Positions 1 through 6,791 of a stretch of DNA of 56,301 nucleotides are shown in pieces. The position numbers and the translations under genes are program-made. The stretch comes from a virus, in IMG/VR virus record IMGVR_UViG_3300043409_000379, positions 1 to 56,301 of that record; one strand, 5' to 3'. How positions within the stretch are numbered: position 1 is the stretch's first letter; the number at the start of each line of letters is the position of its first letter. Under the pieces are notes generated by a model. That model searched no databases. It was not told the DNA's origin and saw only the letters and a program-made list of their open reading frames with translations.

Positions 1-127
1 CCGTGTCATACGACTGCATGACATAATGCAAACGAGGGATCTTCTCATGCTCCCACGGTTGCCACCACTCACGCTTGATAATGGACGAACCGTCGGAGGA
101 CGGTTGTTGGAGGTACTGTGCATTCCA
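1..127. repeat. Direct overlap of the contig ends (left copy)
   Basis: Bases 1-127 are identical to bases 56175-56301. The repeat lies inside the terminase large subunit reading frame, and joining the ends restores one uninterrupted frame. A length of exactly 127 is a common assembler k-mer size, so this is best read as an assembly overlap of a circular or circularly permuted genome, with a unique length of 56,174 bp. A true terminal repeat cannot be excluded from sequence alone. Confidence 0.95.
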
Positions 128-949
128 CTGTTGCAGCGGAATCGAAGCCTTGATCTTCTCAAGTTCTTCCAGCTTCCAGTACTCGGGCCACAAAGCCTTG
201 CCGCTGTCCAAGATCGCAGGAAATTCGACCACCTCCCACTGATCAGCCTTTGGGTCCATCGCCGACTGCTTTAACAAACGTGCCGTCAAATCCTTCTCAC
301 CCCACCGGGTCATTACCAGAATAATCGAACCACCCGGCTGAAGACGCTGTCGTGGACCCGATGTGTACCAGTCCCACGCATTTTCAAGAGCAGTAGGTGA
401 CATTGCATCCTGCTCAGAGTGCGGATCATCAACGATGAAAAGATCAGCCCCGCGACCCGCAATCGACCCGCCAACACCAGCCGCATAATATTCCCCACCA
501 TCGTCCGTCTCCCAGCGATACGCCGCTTTACTGTCAGACCTTAACTTAACATCAAAAATGCCTTGGTAATCCGGCATCTCCATAAGGTTCTTCACCTTCC
601 GTCCAAACCTGACAGAAAGATCCGCCGTATGGGTCGCTTGCATAATCTTGAGATCAGGCCGCCTACCAATCATCCACGCCGGAAACAAAAAGCTGGCAAA
701 CTCCGACTTCGTATGCCTCGGAGGCATGTTGATAATCAGACGTTTCAACTCCCCCCTCGCAACTCGCTCCAGCTTCTCTGCAACAATCTTGTGATGCCGC
801 CCAGCAATAAAGGCGGGCCACATTTGCCTTACAAAATCCAAGAAGGAATCCTTTGCCTTCTTCTGAAGTTCCAATTTGGCAGCACGGCTCATCAACTGGG
901 CATACTTCTTCAAAGCATCGTCCGGAATAGCACTCGGTGCTTTTAACAA
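1..949 (-). CDS. terL: Terminase large subunit, N-terminal ATPase part (gene continues at 56174)
   Basis: This is the DNA-packaging motor ATPase. Reading the minus strand, a TTG start at 949 follows a GGAGA ribosome site seven bases upstream; the next in-frame ATG is at 892. The reading shows a Walker A-like motif NMPPRHTKSE near position 725, a Walker B-like ADLFIVDDPHSEQDA, and the motif III-type stretch SIILVMTRWGEKDL. The gene runs off position 1 and continues at 56174 down to 55657. Together the parts make 489 codons (488 residues), a normal size for this ATPase-plus-nuclease family. The split is an artefact of the linear representation. The gene lies just downstream of the HExxH-motif protein and is followed by the portal gene, as is usual in packaging clusters. 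Confidence 0.93.
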   Translation of the reverse strand, partial: MLKAPSAIPDDALKKYAQLMSRAAKLELQKKAKDSFLDFVRQMWPAFIAGRHHKIVAEKLERVARGELKRLIINMPPRHTKSEFASFLFPAWMIGRRPDLKIMQATHTADLSVRFGRKVKNLMEMPDYQGIFDVKLRSDSKAAYRWETDDGGEYYAAGVGGSIAGRGADLFIVDDPHSEQDAMSPTALENAWDWYTSGPRQRLQPGGSIILVMTRWGEKDLTARLLKQSAMDPKADQWEVVEFPAILDSGKALWPEYWKLEELEKIKASIPLQQWNAQYLQQPSSDGSSIIKREWWQPWEHEKIPRLHYVMQSYDT

Positions 950-984
950 TCGTTGTCTCCAATGTCAGAGGATGGAGGAAGGTG

Positions 985-1788
985 TTACCAGTTCCGCCGA
1001 TTTTTGTTTTTCTCATACGCATGTTGCTGCGCCAACAACTCAAGGCGGTTCAAATACTCAGGGTTGTTTGCAAGATATTTGGAACCGCTTTCCACCAAAG
1101 TACTATTATGGCGACCCTGAGTTTCAATATCTCCGTAATACTTCTGCATCAAAGCACGAACAATATCTTCCTGCTCGCCACTGCCCGCACGTTTAAGATC
1201 CTCGTTTAGTGTGGGGATGCCACCCTTTTCACGAACAAGAGTAGCGTCCTCTTGGTCCTTCTTCCGAATCAACTGCTCAATACCACGGTGCATTGATTCA
1301 TGTGTCATAGTAGACGGGTCGGTGTCCTGTGATCGCAGGACCATTGTCATGTCTATGTCCTTATCCCTCTTGCCTTCTTCAGTAAGAGTGTGAGGGCGGT
1401 ATTTTCCAGCAGTGTCATATCTTATGTTTTCAGGGTTATCAGAGGAAACAATCGCTCTCGAAGGATCAAACCCTATCGCAGCTATCGCAGACCTCTGAGA
1501 TGCAATGTATGACCTCATCATATAATCACGACGATCAGGATCTGATTCCGCTCGCACCTGTTGCAAAACCTTGTTGTGATCATCTCCGCCCTTCATGTTA
1601 TTAAACAAGCGAACAATGTCCTTGCTTGACATGGTTGGAGTCAGCGACTCAATTCCAAGCTGTCTTCCAGAGTTGTCTCCATATGTTGAGTCGTACTTGT
1701 CAGCCATTTGAACGTCTTCAGACGACGGGTAATCCGTACGGGGCTCAACCTCCTTGCTTCCAAAAAGAAAATCCAGAATGCCAGCCAT
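985..1788 (-). CDS. Hypothetical protein with HExxH metallopeptidase-like motif
   Basis: A 267-residue protein of unknown family. The middle has MTHESMHRGIEQL, an HExxH zinc-peptidase-type motif, preceded by a stretch ending in TMVLRSQDTDPST. The N-terminus MAGILDFLFGS resembles the short amphipathic starts of phage virion-associated proteins. There is no signal peptide or membrane segment. It lies between the HNH-type gene and terL, so roles in packaging, head maturation or a virion-borne enzyme are possible. That is inference: only the motif and position are seen. A third zinc ligand is not evident. Confidence 0.75.
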   Translation of the reverse strand: MAGILDFLFGSKEVEPRTDYPSSEDVQMADKYDSTYGDNSGRQLGIESLTPTMSSKDIVRLFNNMKGGDDHNKVLQQVRAESDPDRRDYMMRSYIASQRSAIAAIGFDPSRAIVSSDNPENIRYDTAGKYRPHTLTEEGKRDKDIDMTMVLRSQDTDPSTMTHESMHRGIEQLIRKKDQEDATLVREKGGIPTLNEDLKRAGSGEQEDIVRALMQKYYGDIETQGRHNSTLVESGSKYLANNPEYLNRLELLAQQHAYEKNKNRRNW

Positions 1789-1791
1789 GAT

Positions 1792-2067
1792 TTACTTCTT
1801 CTTATTCCATCCGCGATTTACCGAGCGGGGCATGACACGGAGATTACCCGGAGTGTTGCTGCCGCCCGAGCGCATGGGCTTGATGTGGTCTATATCTTTT
1901 CCGTCGCCCTTTTGCACCAAGCCCGCCTTCTTAAATTTTGTACGGGCCTGATTTCTAAGTGTACGTTTCTTCACGTTCTCTGGTTCAGCGTCATACCCAC
2001 GGATCATCTTCCGGACCTGCGAAGGTGTGCGGTGAGATGAGGGATCTCTGACTTCCTTTTTGGCCAT
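1792..2067 (-). CDS. Small HNH-like nuclease or DNA-binding protein
   Basis: A 91-residue, strongly basic protein. The reading KDIDHIKPMRSGGSNTPGNL followed by RVMPRSVNRG matches the core of HNH nucleases (DHI.P...GG....NL), where the His of DHI is the general base and the Asn is conserved. HNH proteins beside the terminase are common and in several phages assist genome cutting during packaging. No zinc-binding cysteines are seen and the protein is short. It is the first gene of the minus-strand packaging group and starts 33 bases below a TATA-rich stretch. Confidence 0.7.
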   Translation of the reverse strand: MAKKEVRDPSSHRTPSQVRKMIRGYDAEPENVKKRTLRNQARTKFKKAGLVQKGDGKDIDHIKPMRSGGSNTPGNLRVMPRSVNRGWNKKK

Positions 2068-2326
2068 GCCAGAATTCCTGAAATTTTTATAGTATAGGGG
2101 GGTACTGGGACTCCCGACCTCTTTTATATGAAAAGGGGGGTCGGTGCAAGGAGGCGCGTTTCCAACAGGGGTTGGTTTTTGGATATTTTACAAAATGATA
2201 ATTGTATGTGCAAAATCGTAATATACGTGTGTGTGCGGACGGCGGGGGTCGCAGCAGGGGGGTCGGAGGTCGGAGATCGAAGGTCGAAGGCAATCCGGTT
2301 TTCGGCCAAGGGACCCGTTCGGGCGC
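2068..2326. other. Non-coding region between HNH gene and tandem repeats
   Basis: No convincing gene. It contains a TATACTATAAAAAT stretch just above the minus-strand HNH gene that could supply a minus-strand -10 element. A GC-rich inverted repeat CCGACC (2114-2119) / GGTCGG (2139-2144) encloses a CTTTT...AAAAG inner stem. A purine-rich GGTCGGAGGTCGGAGATC motif follows near 2257-2280; relatives of it occur at about 8254-8275 and 20599-20614. Confidence 0.5.
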
Positions 2327-2406
2327 GTGACAGCGCAACAGATCGCGCCTGACAGCGTGACAGATCGCGCCTGACAGCGTGACAGATCGCGCGTGACAGA
2401 TCGCGC
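2327..2406. repeat. 22-bp tandem repeat, about 3.6 units
   Basis: Units lie at 2327-2348 (degenerate), 2349-2370, 2371-2392 and a partial unit at 2393-2406. Each begins with TGACAGCG-type sequence and ends in GATCGCGC; the two central units are identical. The block carries six copies of TGACAG, the hexamer enriched over the whole genome. It ends 15 bases before the candidate promoter of the MoxR operon and may bind a regulator or mark an insertion boundary. Confidence 0.85.
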
Positions 2407-2421
2407 CGGACCGTCAAAAGA

Positions 2422-2451
2422 TTGTCAATAATAATTGACGATTTTTATTGT
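2422..2451 (+). promoter_or_regulatory. Candidate sigma-70 promoter with overlapping palindromic operator
   Basis: TTGTCA (2422-2427) and TATTGT (2446-2451) are separated by 18 bases and lie about 80 bases before the ATPase start. The -35 element overlaps a perfect palindrome GTCAA-TAATAA-TTGAC (2424-2439). The same GTCAA-N6-TTGAC pattern recurs at 6273-6288 and 6703-6718, suggesting a shared repressor. Confidence 0.55.
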
Positions 2452-2528
2452 AATCACCCTTTGAAACGTGTCATAGTGACGACACCGGAGAACCGTTCTC
2501 CGGACACCGCCACCAGAAAGGGCATCCA

Positions 2529-3773
2529 ATGATTACTCTAAGCATCACCGAAAGAGCCGCTGTCCGTGCCGCGATCCAGTCTCACCCCGATTGGAAATCA
2601 TATCGACAGGCGAATGGCATTGACGCTTCCGCCCTTGGAACAGCGGGTTGCATTCGCGCCGCCGCCGCTTTGAACATCGACATCCCCGCAACAATCGCAC
2701 ATTTGACAGGAAAGACCGCCGACATGACAGACGCCGCCCCTACCTTGGGAATTGATATCCCCTACACCCTCGACCTCACCGCCGACACCGCCGCGCCGAC
2801 ATCTGACAGCTTGCCACCCCTGACAGGCTTCGATCATGCGACAATTACCCAACTCGACAACGTAGCCGCCGCCATCGGTCACGGGCGCGTGTTCTCCTCG
2901 CTTCTAGATAGCGCGATCACCTACCGCGATGAATACCTAAAAGAACGTGACAGAAAGACCGCACCCGCTTTGACAGTCTCCGCCGGACAGAAAGCCGCAG
3001 GATTTATCCCGCCGACATGGTCAAAGCATTTTTTGACAATGGTAAGTCTCGACAAGATTGTCGCCCTGACAGGACCATCAGGAAACGGAAAGACGACAAG
3101 CGCAAAGGCACTACTTGAACAAACCGACTGGAACGTGATCGAAGTTGACTGCACCGCCGACACCACCGCCGCCGATTTGATAGGCCGGAAGACTTTGACC
3201 GCCGACAGCGGGACAACCACCGTCACCTACGAAAACGGACCAGTTGCACGCGCCTTCAATGCAGACAAAAAAACCGCTGTTCTCTTGAACGAGTGGGATG
3301 CAATCGACCCCCGCGCCGCAATGGCATTTCAATCCGCCTTTGAACCCGCTCAAAACGGATCGCGCCGTATCACACTGCCAGAAACAGGCAGACAGATCGA
3401 AAGCAAAAACACCGTGATTTTTGTTCTTACGATGAACACGCTAGGCAATGGCGCATCGCGTCAATTCCAAGGCCGCAACGCACTCGACGGCGCGAACCGT
3501 GACCGTGTGGAAATCATCACCACCGCCTATGAGCATGACGCCGAACGCTTGACCGCTCACGGTTACACGAAAGAAACCGCCGATTATCTGGCAGAGTGGG
3601 CAAACGAGATCCGCGCGAAGATCGACGGTCAGAACTTGCGCTGTTTTGTTTCCCTTCGCCGCTTAATCACCGCCGCCGATTTAATCGACCGCGCCGGATT
3701 ATCGCGGAGCCGCGCCACCAAACTTGCATTCTTCGACCGCCTTGAAGCGTCCGAACTTGCCGCGATTTCTTGA
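2529..3773 (+). CDS. MoxR-type AAA+ ATPase
   Basis: A 414-residue protein. The N-terminal 150 residues are Ala/Thr-rich and unassigned. The AAA+ core shows Walker A GPSGNGKTT (182-190), a Walker B-like VLLNEWD (251-257, with Asn where Asp is usual), sensor-1 TMNT (301-304) and an NRDRVEI arginine-finger region (about 323-329). This layout matches MoxR/CobS-like ATPases, which act as chaperones remodelling a vWA partner; the next gene encodes such a partner. AAAGGG lies ahead of the ATG. The gene is rich in GCC and ACC codons and in TGACAG, unlike the structural genes. Similar ATPases are often named CobS in phages, but nothing here shows a link to cobalamin. Confidence 0.85.
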   Translation: MITLSITERAAVRAAIQSHPDWKSYRQANGIDASALGTAGCIRAAAALNIDIPATIAHLTGKTADMTDAAPTLGIDIPYTLDLTADTAAPTSDSLPPLTGFDHATITQLDNVAAAIGHGRVFSSLLDSAITYRDEYLKERDRKTAPALTVSAGQKAAGFIPPTWSKHFLTMVSLDKIVALTGPSGNGKTTSAKALLEQTDWNVIEVDCTADTTAADLIGRKTLTADSGTTTVTYENGPVARAFNADKKTAVLLNEWDAIDPRAAMAFQSAFEPAQNGSRRITLPETGRQIESKNTVIFVLTMNTLGNGASRQFQGRNALDGANRDRVEIITTAYEHDAERLTAHGYTKETADYLAEWANEIRAKIDGQNLRCFVSLRRLITAADLIDRAGLSRSRATKLAFFDRLEASELAAIS

Positions 3774-3826
3774 TCCAATCGCCCGGGGGAATTTCCCCAG
3801 GCAATCACTGACAGAAAGCAAAAATC

Positions 3827-4753
3827 ATGAAACTTGTATCACCAATCAAAAAACTATCAGACGGTAGAGCAATCGTTGAAATTGACTACAGCCTTGCCGC
3901 CGCTTTCAACGATAAACCAACCGAAGAATTCCGGTCAAGCAAACGTGGACAGCACTACGAAAACCACCGCATCGCCGCCGCGACCGCAACAATCCCCGCC
4001 GCAACCCGCAACCGCGCCGAGCAGTTGAGCCGTGGACTTGCCGACGATTTCCAAACCTACCGCCGTGACTGGACCACGTTTCAGGATAGCGGCAGACTTG
4101 ATAGCCGCGCCTTCACCCGCGCCCTTGAAGCCGGAATGAACGGGCGCGATCCGCAAGAAACCCGCCCTTTCAAACGCTTGACCACCGTTGCAAAAAACGA
4201 TCCGCCGACCATTGCCATTGTTGCCGATTACGCTTGGAGCCTTCGGAGCGACGACGACACTTACGAAGCGCGAGTTGGAACGCTTGCTTGCTCTATCCTT
4301 TGGGCATGCGAGACCGCCGACCTTCCTTGCACCTTCGCCGCTGTTCGCGGCGATTGGAAAGGCGCAATTCATGGCACCCACTCAGACCGTAAAAGCCTGA
4401 TAGCCGTACTCGCACAACCTTCCCGCCCTTTGACCGCCGCCGCATATGCCGCCGCCGTTGGACGAGATGGACAGGACGCCTTTATATATGCCGCTTGTTA
4501 TGCCGCAACCTTGCCAAGCGCACTAAGCGGAAAGAACGGTTCGCCCGATGGTATATCCATTCTGGGATCGACAAGCGGAGCCGGAGGCATTGCATGGGCG
4601 CGTGAGATTGTTAGCGCGTCCTTCATCATTGCGATTGGCAACTTCGAACACAAAGAACGTGAAGACGCCGACATCCTACTTCCCGCAAACGCCAAGCCCG
4701 AAGATGCTATCGCGCAAATCCGCGCCGCCCTTCAAATCCGAAAGGCGGCTTGA
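3827..4753 (+). CDS. vWA-like partner of the MoxR ATPase
   Basis: A 308-residue protein. Residues from about 126 read PPTIAIVADYAWSLRSDDD, a hydrophobic strand followed by D-x-A-x-S (134-138), which resembles the DxSxS metal-site motif of von Willebrand A domains with one Ser replaced. Alternating strands and helices follow to the end. The N-terminal 120 residues are helical and charged. A MoxR ATPase followed directly by a vWA protein is a recurring pair in which the ATPase drives conformational change or metal loading of the partner. The gene is 53 bases downstream of the ATPase in the same operon. The vWA call rests on fold pattern and context. Confidence 0.6.
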   Translation: MKLVSPIKKLSDGRAIVEIDYSLAAAFNDKPTEEFRSSKRGQHYENHRIAAATATIPAATRNRAEQLSRGLADDFQTYRRDWTTFQDSGRLDSRAFTRALEAGMNGRDPQETRPFKRLTTVAKNDPPTIAIVADYAWSLRSDDDTYEARVGTLACSILWACETADLPCTFAAVRGDWKGAIHGTHSDRKSLIAVLAQPSRPLTAAAYAAAVGRDGQDAFIYAACYAATLPSALSGKNGSPDGISILGSTSGAGGIAWAREIVSASFIIAIGNFEHKEREDADILLPANAKPEDAIAQIRAALQIRKAA

Positions 4754-4945
4754 ATGTACGAGATCAAACCAGACGGCCCCGCCGCCCTTGTCGTCCTAAA
4801 GCATGGCAACCTTGCCGGACACATTCTAAGAACCCGCCGGACCGCCGCCCGATGGAAGGCATGCACCGTGACCGGACACCTCGCCTACTTTACCACGCTT
4901 GCCGCCGCCGCCGACTTTATCAAATCAAACGCGCCGCCGACCTAG
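4754..4945 (+). CDS. Small hypothetical protein of the MoxR-vWA operon
   Basis: A 63-residue protein whose ATG directly follows the stop of the vWA-like gene, with AAAGGCGG inside the upstream gene as ribosome site. It reads as two strands, a TRRTAARWKAC basic segment and a C-terminal helix TLAAAADFIK. No family recognised. Tight coupling and the same Ala/Thr-rich, GCC-rich composition make it part of the same module. Confidence 0.7.
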   Translation: MYEIKPDGPAALVVLKHGNLAGHILRTRRTAARWKACTVTGHLAYFTTLAAAADFIKSNAPPT

Positions 4946-4971
4946 TCACCCGATCACCACCCCAAAGCCCG

Positions 4972-5003
4972 AAGCCTGTCGGATCACCCGACAGGCTTTT
5001 TTT
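4972..5003 (+). terminator. Rho-independent terminator of the MoxR operon
   Basis: A perfect 11-bp stem AAGCCTGTCGG (4972-4982) / CCGACAGGCTT (4988-4998) with a 5-base loop is followed by seven Ts (4997-5003). It ends the plus-strand operon. The last codons of the minus-strand XRE gene lie inside the stem. Confidence 0.93.
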
Positions 5004-5208
5004 CTGTCACCACCACATCGAACCCCAGCGCGTGACAGACCGCCAGAACCGTGGACAGCGTGACAGTTTTTTGCCCGACATCTGTCAGCGTAGCATGTGA
5101 CAGACCAGCACGCCGACAGATTTCCCGTTGCGATACGCCGACCTTTTCCCGCTCATCCCGTACCCACGGACCAAAGTCCGAGGGAGTTATAAATTTACGC
5201 GCTGTCAT
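4984..5208 (-). CDS. XRE-family helix-turn-helix regulator
   Basis: A 74-residue protein made almost entirely of a Cro/CI-type HTH domain: WVRDEREKVGVSQREICRRAG then LSHATLTDVGQKTVTLSTVLAVCHALGF. It has no dimerisation or effector domain. Its ATG overlaps the stop of the upstream nuclease gene (TAATG), and its last codons form the 3' part of the convergent MoxR operon terminator. It is the only clear repressor-like protein in the genome and the best candidate to bind the GTCAA-N6-TTGAC palindromes, though that link is inference. Confidence 0.85.
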   Translation of the reverse strand: MTARKFITPSDFGPWVRDEREKVGVSQREICRRAGLSHATLTDVGQKTVTLSTVLAVCHALGFDVVVTEKKPVG

Positions 5209-5666
5209 TATGTGCCTTCCTTGATCCGAGGTTGGTTGGAATTCAACTCGCTCTTTGCATCTACTAAATCCATGTTCGAGCCTACGTGGTCCAATAACCT
5301 CTGCCAGTTGACAGGGTACGATAATATCAGGTCAGGTTTGACAGCGTTTCCAAGGTGTAATTCAAAGACTTTTGACGCTCCATATATTTTGCAGCATTGC
5401 AAGGAAGGGTGGCTTACCAAGTTAAATACGTTTGCAAAAATGCAAGCCCTTTTCATTTGCCATGCAATTTGTTGGGGTCTCCACAGTCCTTTGGTCTGAT
5501 ACCTGTTGGTTTTGCATGCCTTGAGTTCAATCCAGAATTCACCCTTGTCAGTACAACCATTCAAATCGGGAACCCCGCTCCCAACACGGGCTTCGATGCG
5601 CGTCCAATGGACCTTATCGGACGTGGCTTTCTTGATAGACTGCCAGATCGCGGTTTCAGTCTTCAT
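5208..5666 (-). CDS. VRR-NUC-type nuclease
   Basis: A 152-residue protein. The N-terminal half reads RIEARVGSGVPDLNGCTDKG then EFWIELKACK, which fits the PD-(D/E)xK core of VRR-NUC or resolvase-like nucleases: G.PD, then E-x-K on the next strand. The usual role is cutting branched or flapped DNA during replication, recombination or packaging. The start overlaps the 3' end of the terminase small gene by 11 bases and the end is coupled to the XRE gene. The C-terminal 50 residues match nothing I recognise. Confidence 0.8.
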   Translation of the reverse strand: MKTETAIWQSIKKATSDKVHWTRIEARVGSGVPDLNGCTDKGEFWIELKACKTNRYQTKGLWRPQQIAWQMKRACIFANVFNLVSHPSLQCCKIYGASKVFELHLGNAVKPDLILSYPVNWQRLLDHVGSNMDLVDAKSELNSNQPRIKEGT

Positions 5667-6246
5667 CTCTTAAATCCATGTCCGAGCCCTCGGTCGTGTC
5701 ATCCAGATCATCTTCGACAACAAGTGCTTTCATGTCGATAGTAGGCATCGTGGTATTTGCCAGAACAGGGAACTCAGCTTGGAGCCTTCGTATCTCTGAC
5801 AGCACTTCGTCTCGCGACATCTGGTCGATCTTTCCAACAAGGATTTCCGATCTGGTAATGTACAGCCCCGCAGCCTGACCTCTGGCCTTCTCCGCCGCGA
5901 CAGCAGCAGTGAAGTTCTTGCCGTCCAGTGCCAAGTCCCTGATCTGGGCCATCCGCATTACATGGTTCTCAAAAGTCACCTCGTATTTCTGTGCCAGTTC
6001 TTCCTTGATCTCTTGCACACGCTTCAAAACAAGCGGGAACCTCTTGCCAGACATGAAGTGAGAGGCAGCATTGCCGGGGTCTTTGTATCCTGCCAGACGT
6101 GCAGCCTCGGTCTGCGTGACATCCTCGGTCGCATAAATCTTTGCAAACTTTTCCTGTCGGTCTGTCAGTCCGAGTTCCAGTCTTGGGGCAACAATCACCC
6201 TCAATGAGTTCGTAGGGACCTTATGAGTTTTCTTTCCACGGGGCAT
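5656..6246 (-). CDS. terS: Terminase small subunit
   Basis: A 196-residue protein. Residues about 27-65 read LTDRQEKFAKIYATEDVTQ then TEAARLAGYKDPGNAASHFM, the HTH-type DNA-recognition domain of small terminases. A helical oligomerisation region (VLKRVQEIKEELAQKY) and an acidic tail (DDLDDTTEGSDMDLRDED) follow. It recognises the packaging site and recruits the large subunit. AAGGAG lies seven bases before the ATG. It is separated from terL by nuclease, regulator, MoxR module, HNH and HExxH genes, an unusual distance. Confidence 0.88.
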   Translation of the reverse strand: MPRGKKTHKVPTNSLRVIVAPRLELGLTDRQEKFAKIYATEDVTQTEAARLAGYKDPGNAASHFMSGKRFPLVLKRVQEIKEELAQKYEVTFENHVMRMAQIRDLALDGKNFTAAVAAEKARGQAAGLYITRSEILVGKIDQMSRDEVLSEIRRLQAEFPVLANTTMPTIDMKALVVEDDLDDTTEGSDMDLRDED

Positions 6247-6272
6247 ATCACATCTCCTTGCCCTTATACCTA

Positions 6273-6288
6273 GTCAAGTTCTGTTGAC
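6273..6288. promoter_or_regulatory. Operator-like palindrome GTCAA-N6-TTGAC
   Basis: GTCAA-GTTCTG-TTGAC lies 27 bases above the terS start. It has the same arms and spacing as 2424-2439 and 6703-6718. A minus-strand TATAAG (rc of 6265-6270) nearby could be a -10 element, but spacing to a -35 is not convincing. Confidence 0.55.
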
Positions 6289-6340
6289 ACATCAAGACGG
6301 TCCACCCAGTTTCCCTATAAGAAAGTGACACTTATCAAGC

Positions 6341-6365
6341 TAAGTGATTGATAATATTGAGTATA
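6341..6365 (+). repeat. Degenerate copy of the 25-bp repeat
   Basis: TAAGTGATTGATAATATTGA and the following GTATA differ from the consensus by a few substitutions and a one-base shift. Confidence 0.6.
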
Positions 6366-6438
6366 GCCCTATATCCCCCGTTTGGAGATCGTTTTTCCAA
6401 AAATAATTCTACAACCGGAGCCCTCTAAGACTAAGTGC

Positions 6439-6463
6439 TAAGTCATTGAATATATTGATATAA
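6439..6463 (+). repeat. 25-bp repeat, direct copy 1
   Basis: Begins TAAGTCATTGAATATATTGA and is identical over 25 bases to 6478-6502. The copies start 39 bases apart, close to four helical turns. Confidence 0.9.
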
Positions 6464-6477
6464 CTGAAATAAAACTG

Positions 6478-6502
6478 TAAGTCATTGAATATATTGATAT
6501 AA
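6478..6502 (+). repeat. 25-bp repeat, direct copy 2
   Basis: Identical to 6439-6463. It is followed by ATCCATATAGGGG and an A/T-only stretch that could unwind easily. Confidence 0.9.
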
Positions 6503-6574
6503 TCCATATAGGGGTATTTTAAAAATAAAATATGCGAAAAAAACACGATTTTGCCCAAAAGTGCTGATATCGAC

Positions 6575-6598
6575 TATATCAATATATTCAATGACTTA
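6575..6598 (-). repeat. 24-bp repeat, inverted copy
   Basis: The reverse complement matches 24 bases of the direct copies, so the AT-rich segment 6503-6574 is flanked by inverted copies that could form a large hairpin or a looped protein complex. Confidence 0.9.
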
Positions 6599-6702
6599 CA
6601 ATTATATCCCGACTATATCTCCCTTCCTTATAGAGAAACCCCTATATTTCTGGACCAAGGACGGAGGACGACCCTCCCCAAACCCACCCCCTAAAATAAT
6701 CC

Positions 6703-6742
6703 GTCAACCCCGCTTGACACCACTTCCCACACCTGTTACACC
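6703..6742 (+). promoter_or_regulatory. Candidate early promoter with overlapping operator
   Basis: TTGACA (6714-6719), a 17-base spacer and TACACC (6737-6742) form a plausible promoter about 50 bases before the first early gene. The -35 hexamer is part of GTCAA-CCCCGC-TTGAC (6703-6718), so a protein bound there would block RNA polymerase. The -10 is weak. Confidence 0.5.
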
Positions 6743-6791
6743 TATATCCACGGTCAGATGACCGCGAACCTTTATCACTGGAGAAAGTGTG

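Larger units (their letters stand above)
6247..6791. promoter_or_regulatory. AT-rich divergent control region, candidate origin or operator array
   Basis: 545 bases without a gene between the minus-strand terS and the plus-strand early operon. It holds two GTCAA-N6-TTGAC palindromes (6273-6288, 6703-6718), an AAGTG-A-CACTT palindrome (6323-6333), and repeats sharing TAAGTCATTGAATATATTGA: a degenerate copy at 6341-6365, direct copies at 6439-6463 and 6478-6502, and an inverted copy at 6575-6598. The centre is very AT-rich. Iterated sites with AT-rich DNA fit a replication origin or a cooperative operator; the sequence does not decide which. Confidence 0.7.

Noticed and set aside
1-127. Overlap as a true direct terminal repeat
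   Set aside because: It lies inside terL and has exactly 127 bases, a common assembly k-mer size; an assembly overlap of a circular genome is more likely.
663-1043. Minus-strand 126-codon frame over the terL start
   Set aside because: It is out of frame with the Walker A-containing terL reading and gives a Cys-rich, domain-free product.
2327-2406. CRISPR-like repeat array
   Set aside because: The units are contiguous with no spacers; it is a plain tandem repeat.
2124-2417. Minus-strand 97-codon frame in the non-coding gap
   Set aside because: It mostly translates the 22-bp tandem repeat and purine-rich sequence; no ribosome site or family pattern.
2529-3773. Naming the AAA+ protein CobS
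   Set aside because: The MoxR-type motifs are clear, but nothing in the window relates to cobalamin, and the partner is a vWA-like protein of different layout from CobT.
4984-5208. CI-type lysogeny control
   Set aside because: The XRE protein lacks a cleavable C-terminal domain and no integrase, excisionase or attachment site is seen, so lysogeny is not supported.
6341-6598. CRISPR array
   Set aside because: Only two direct copies, one inverted copy, unequal short spacers and no cas genes.
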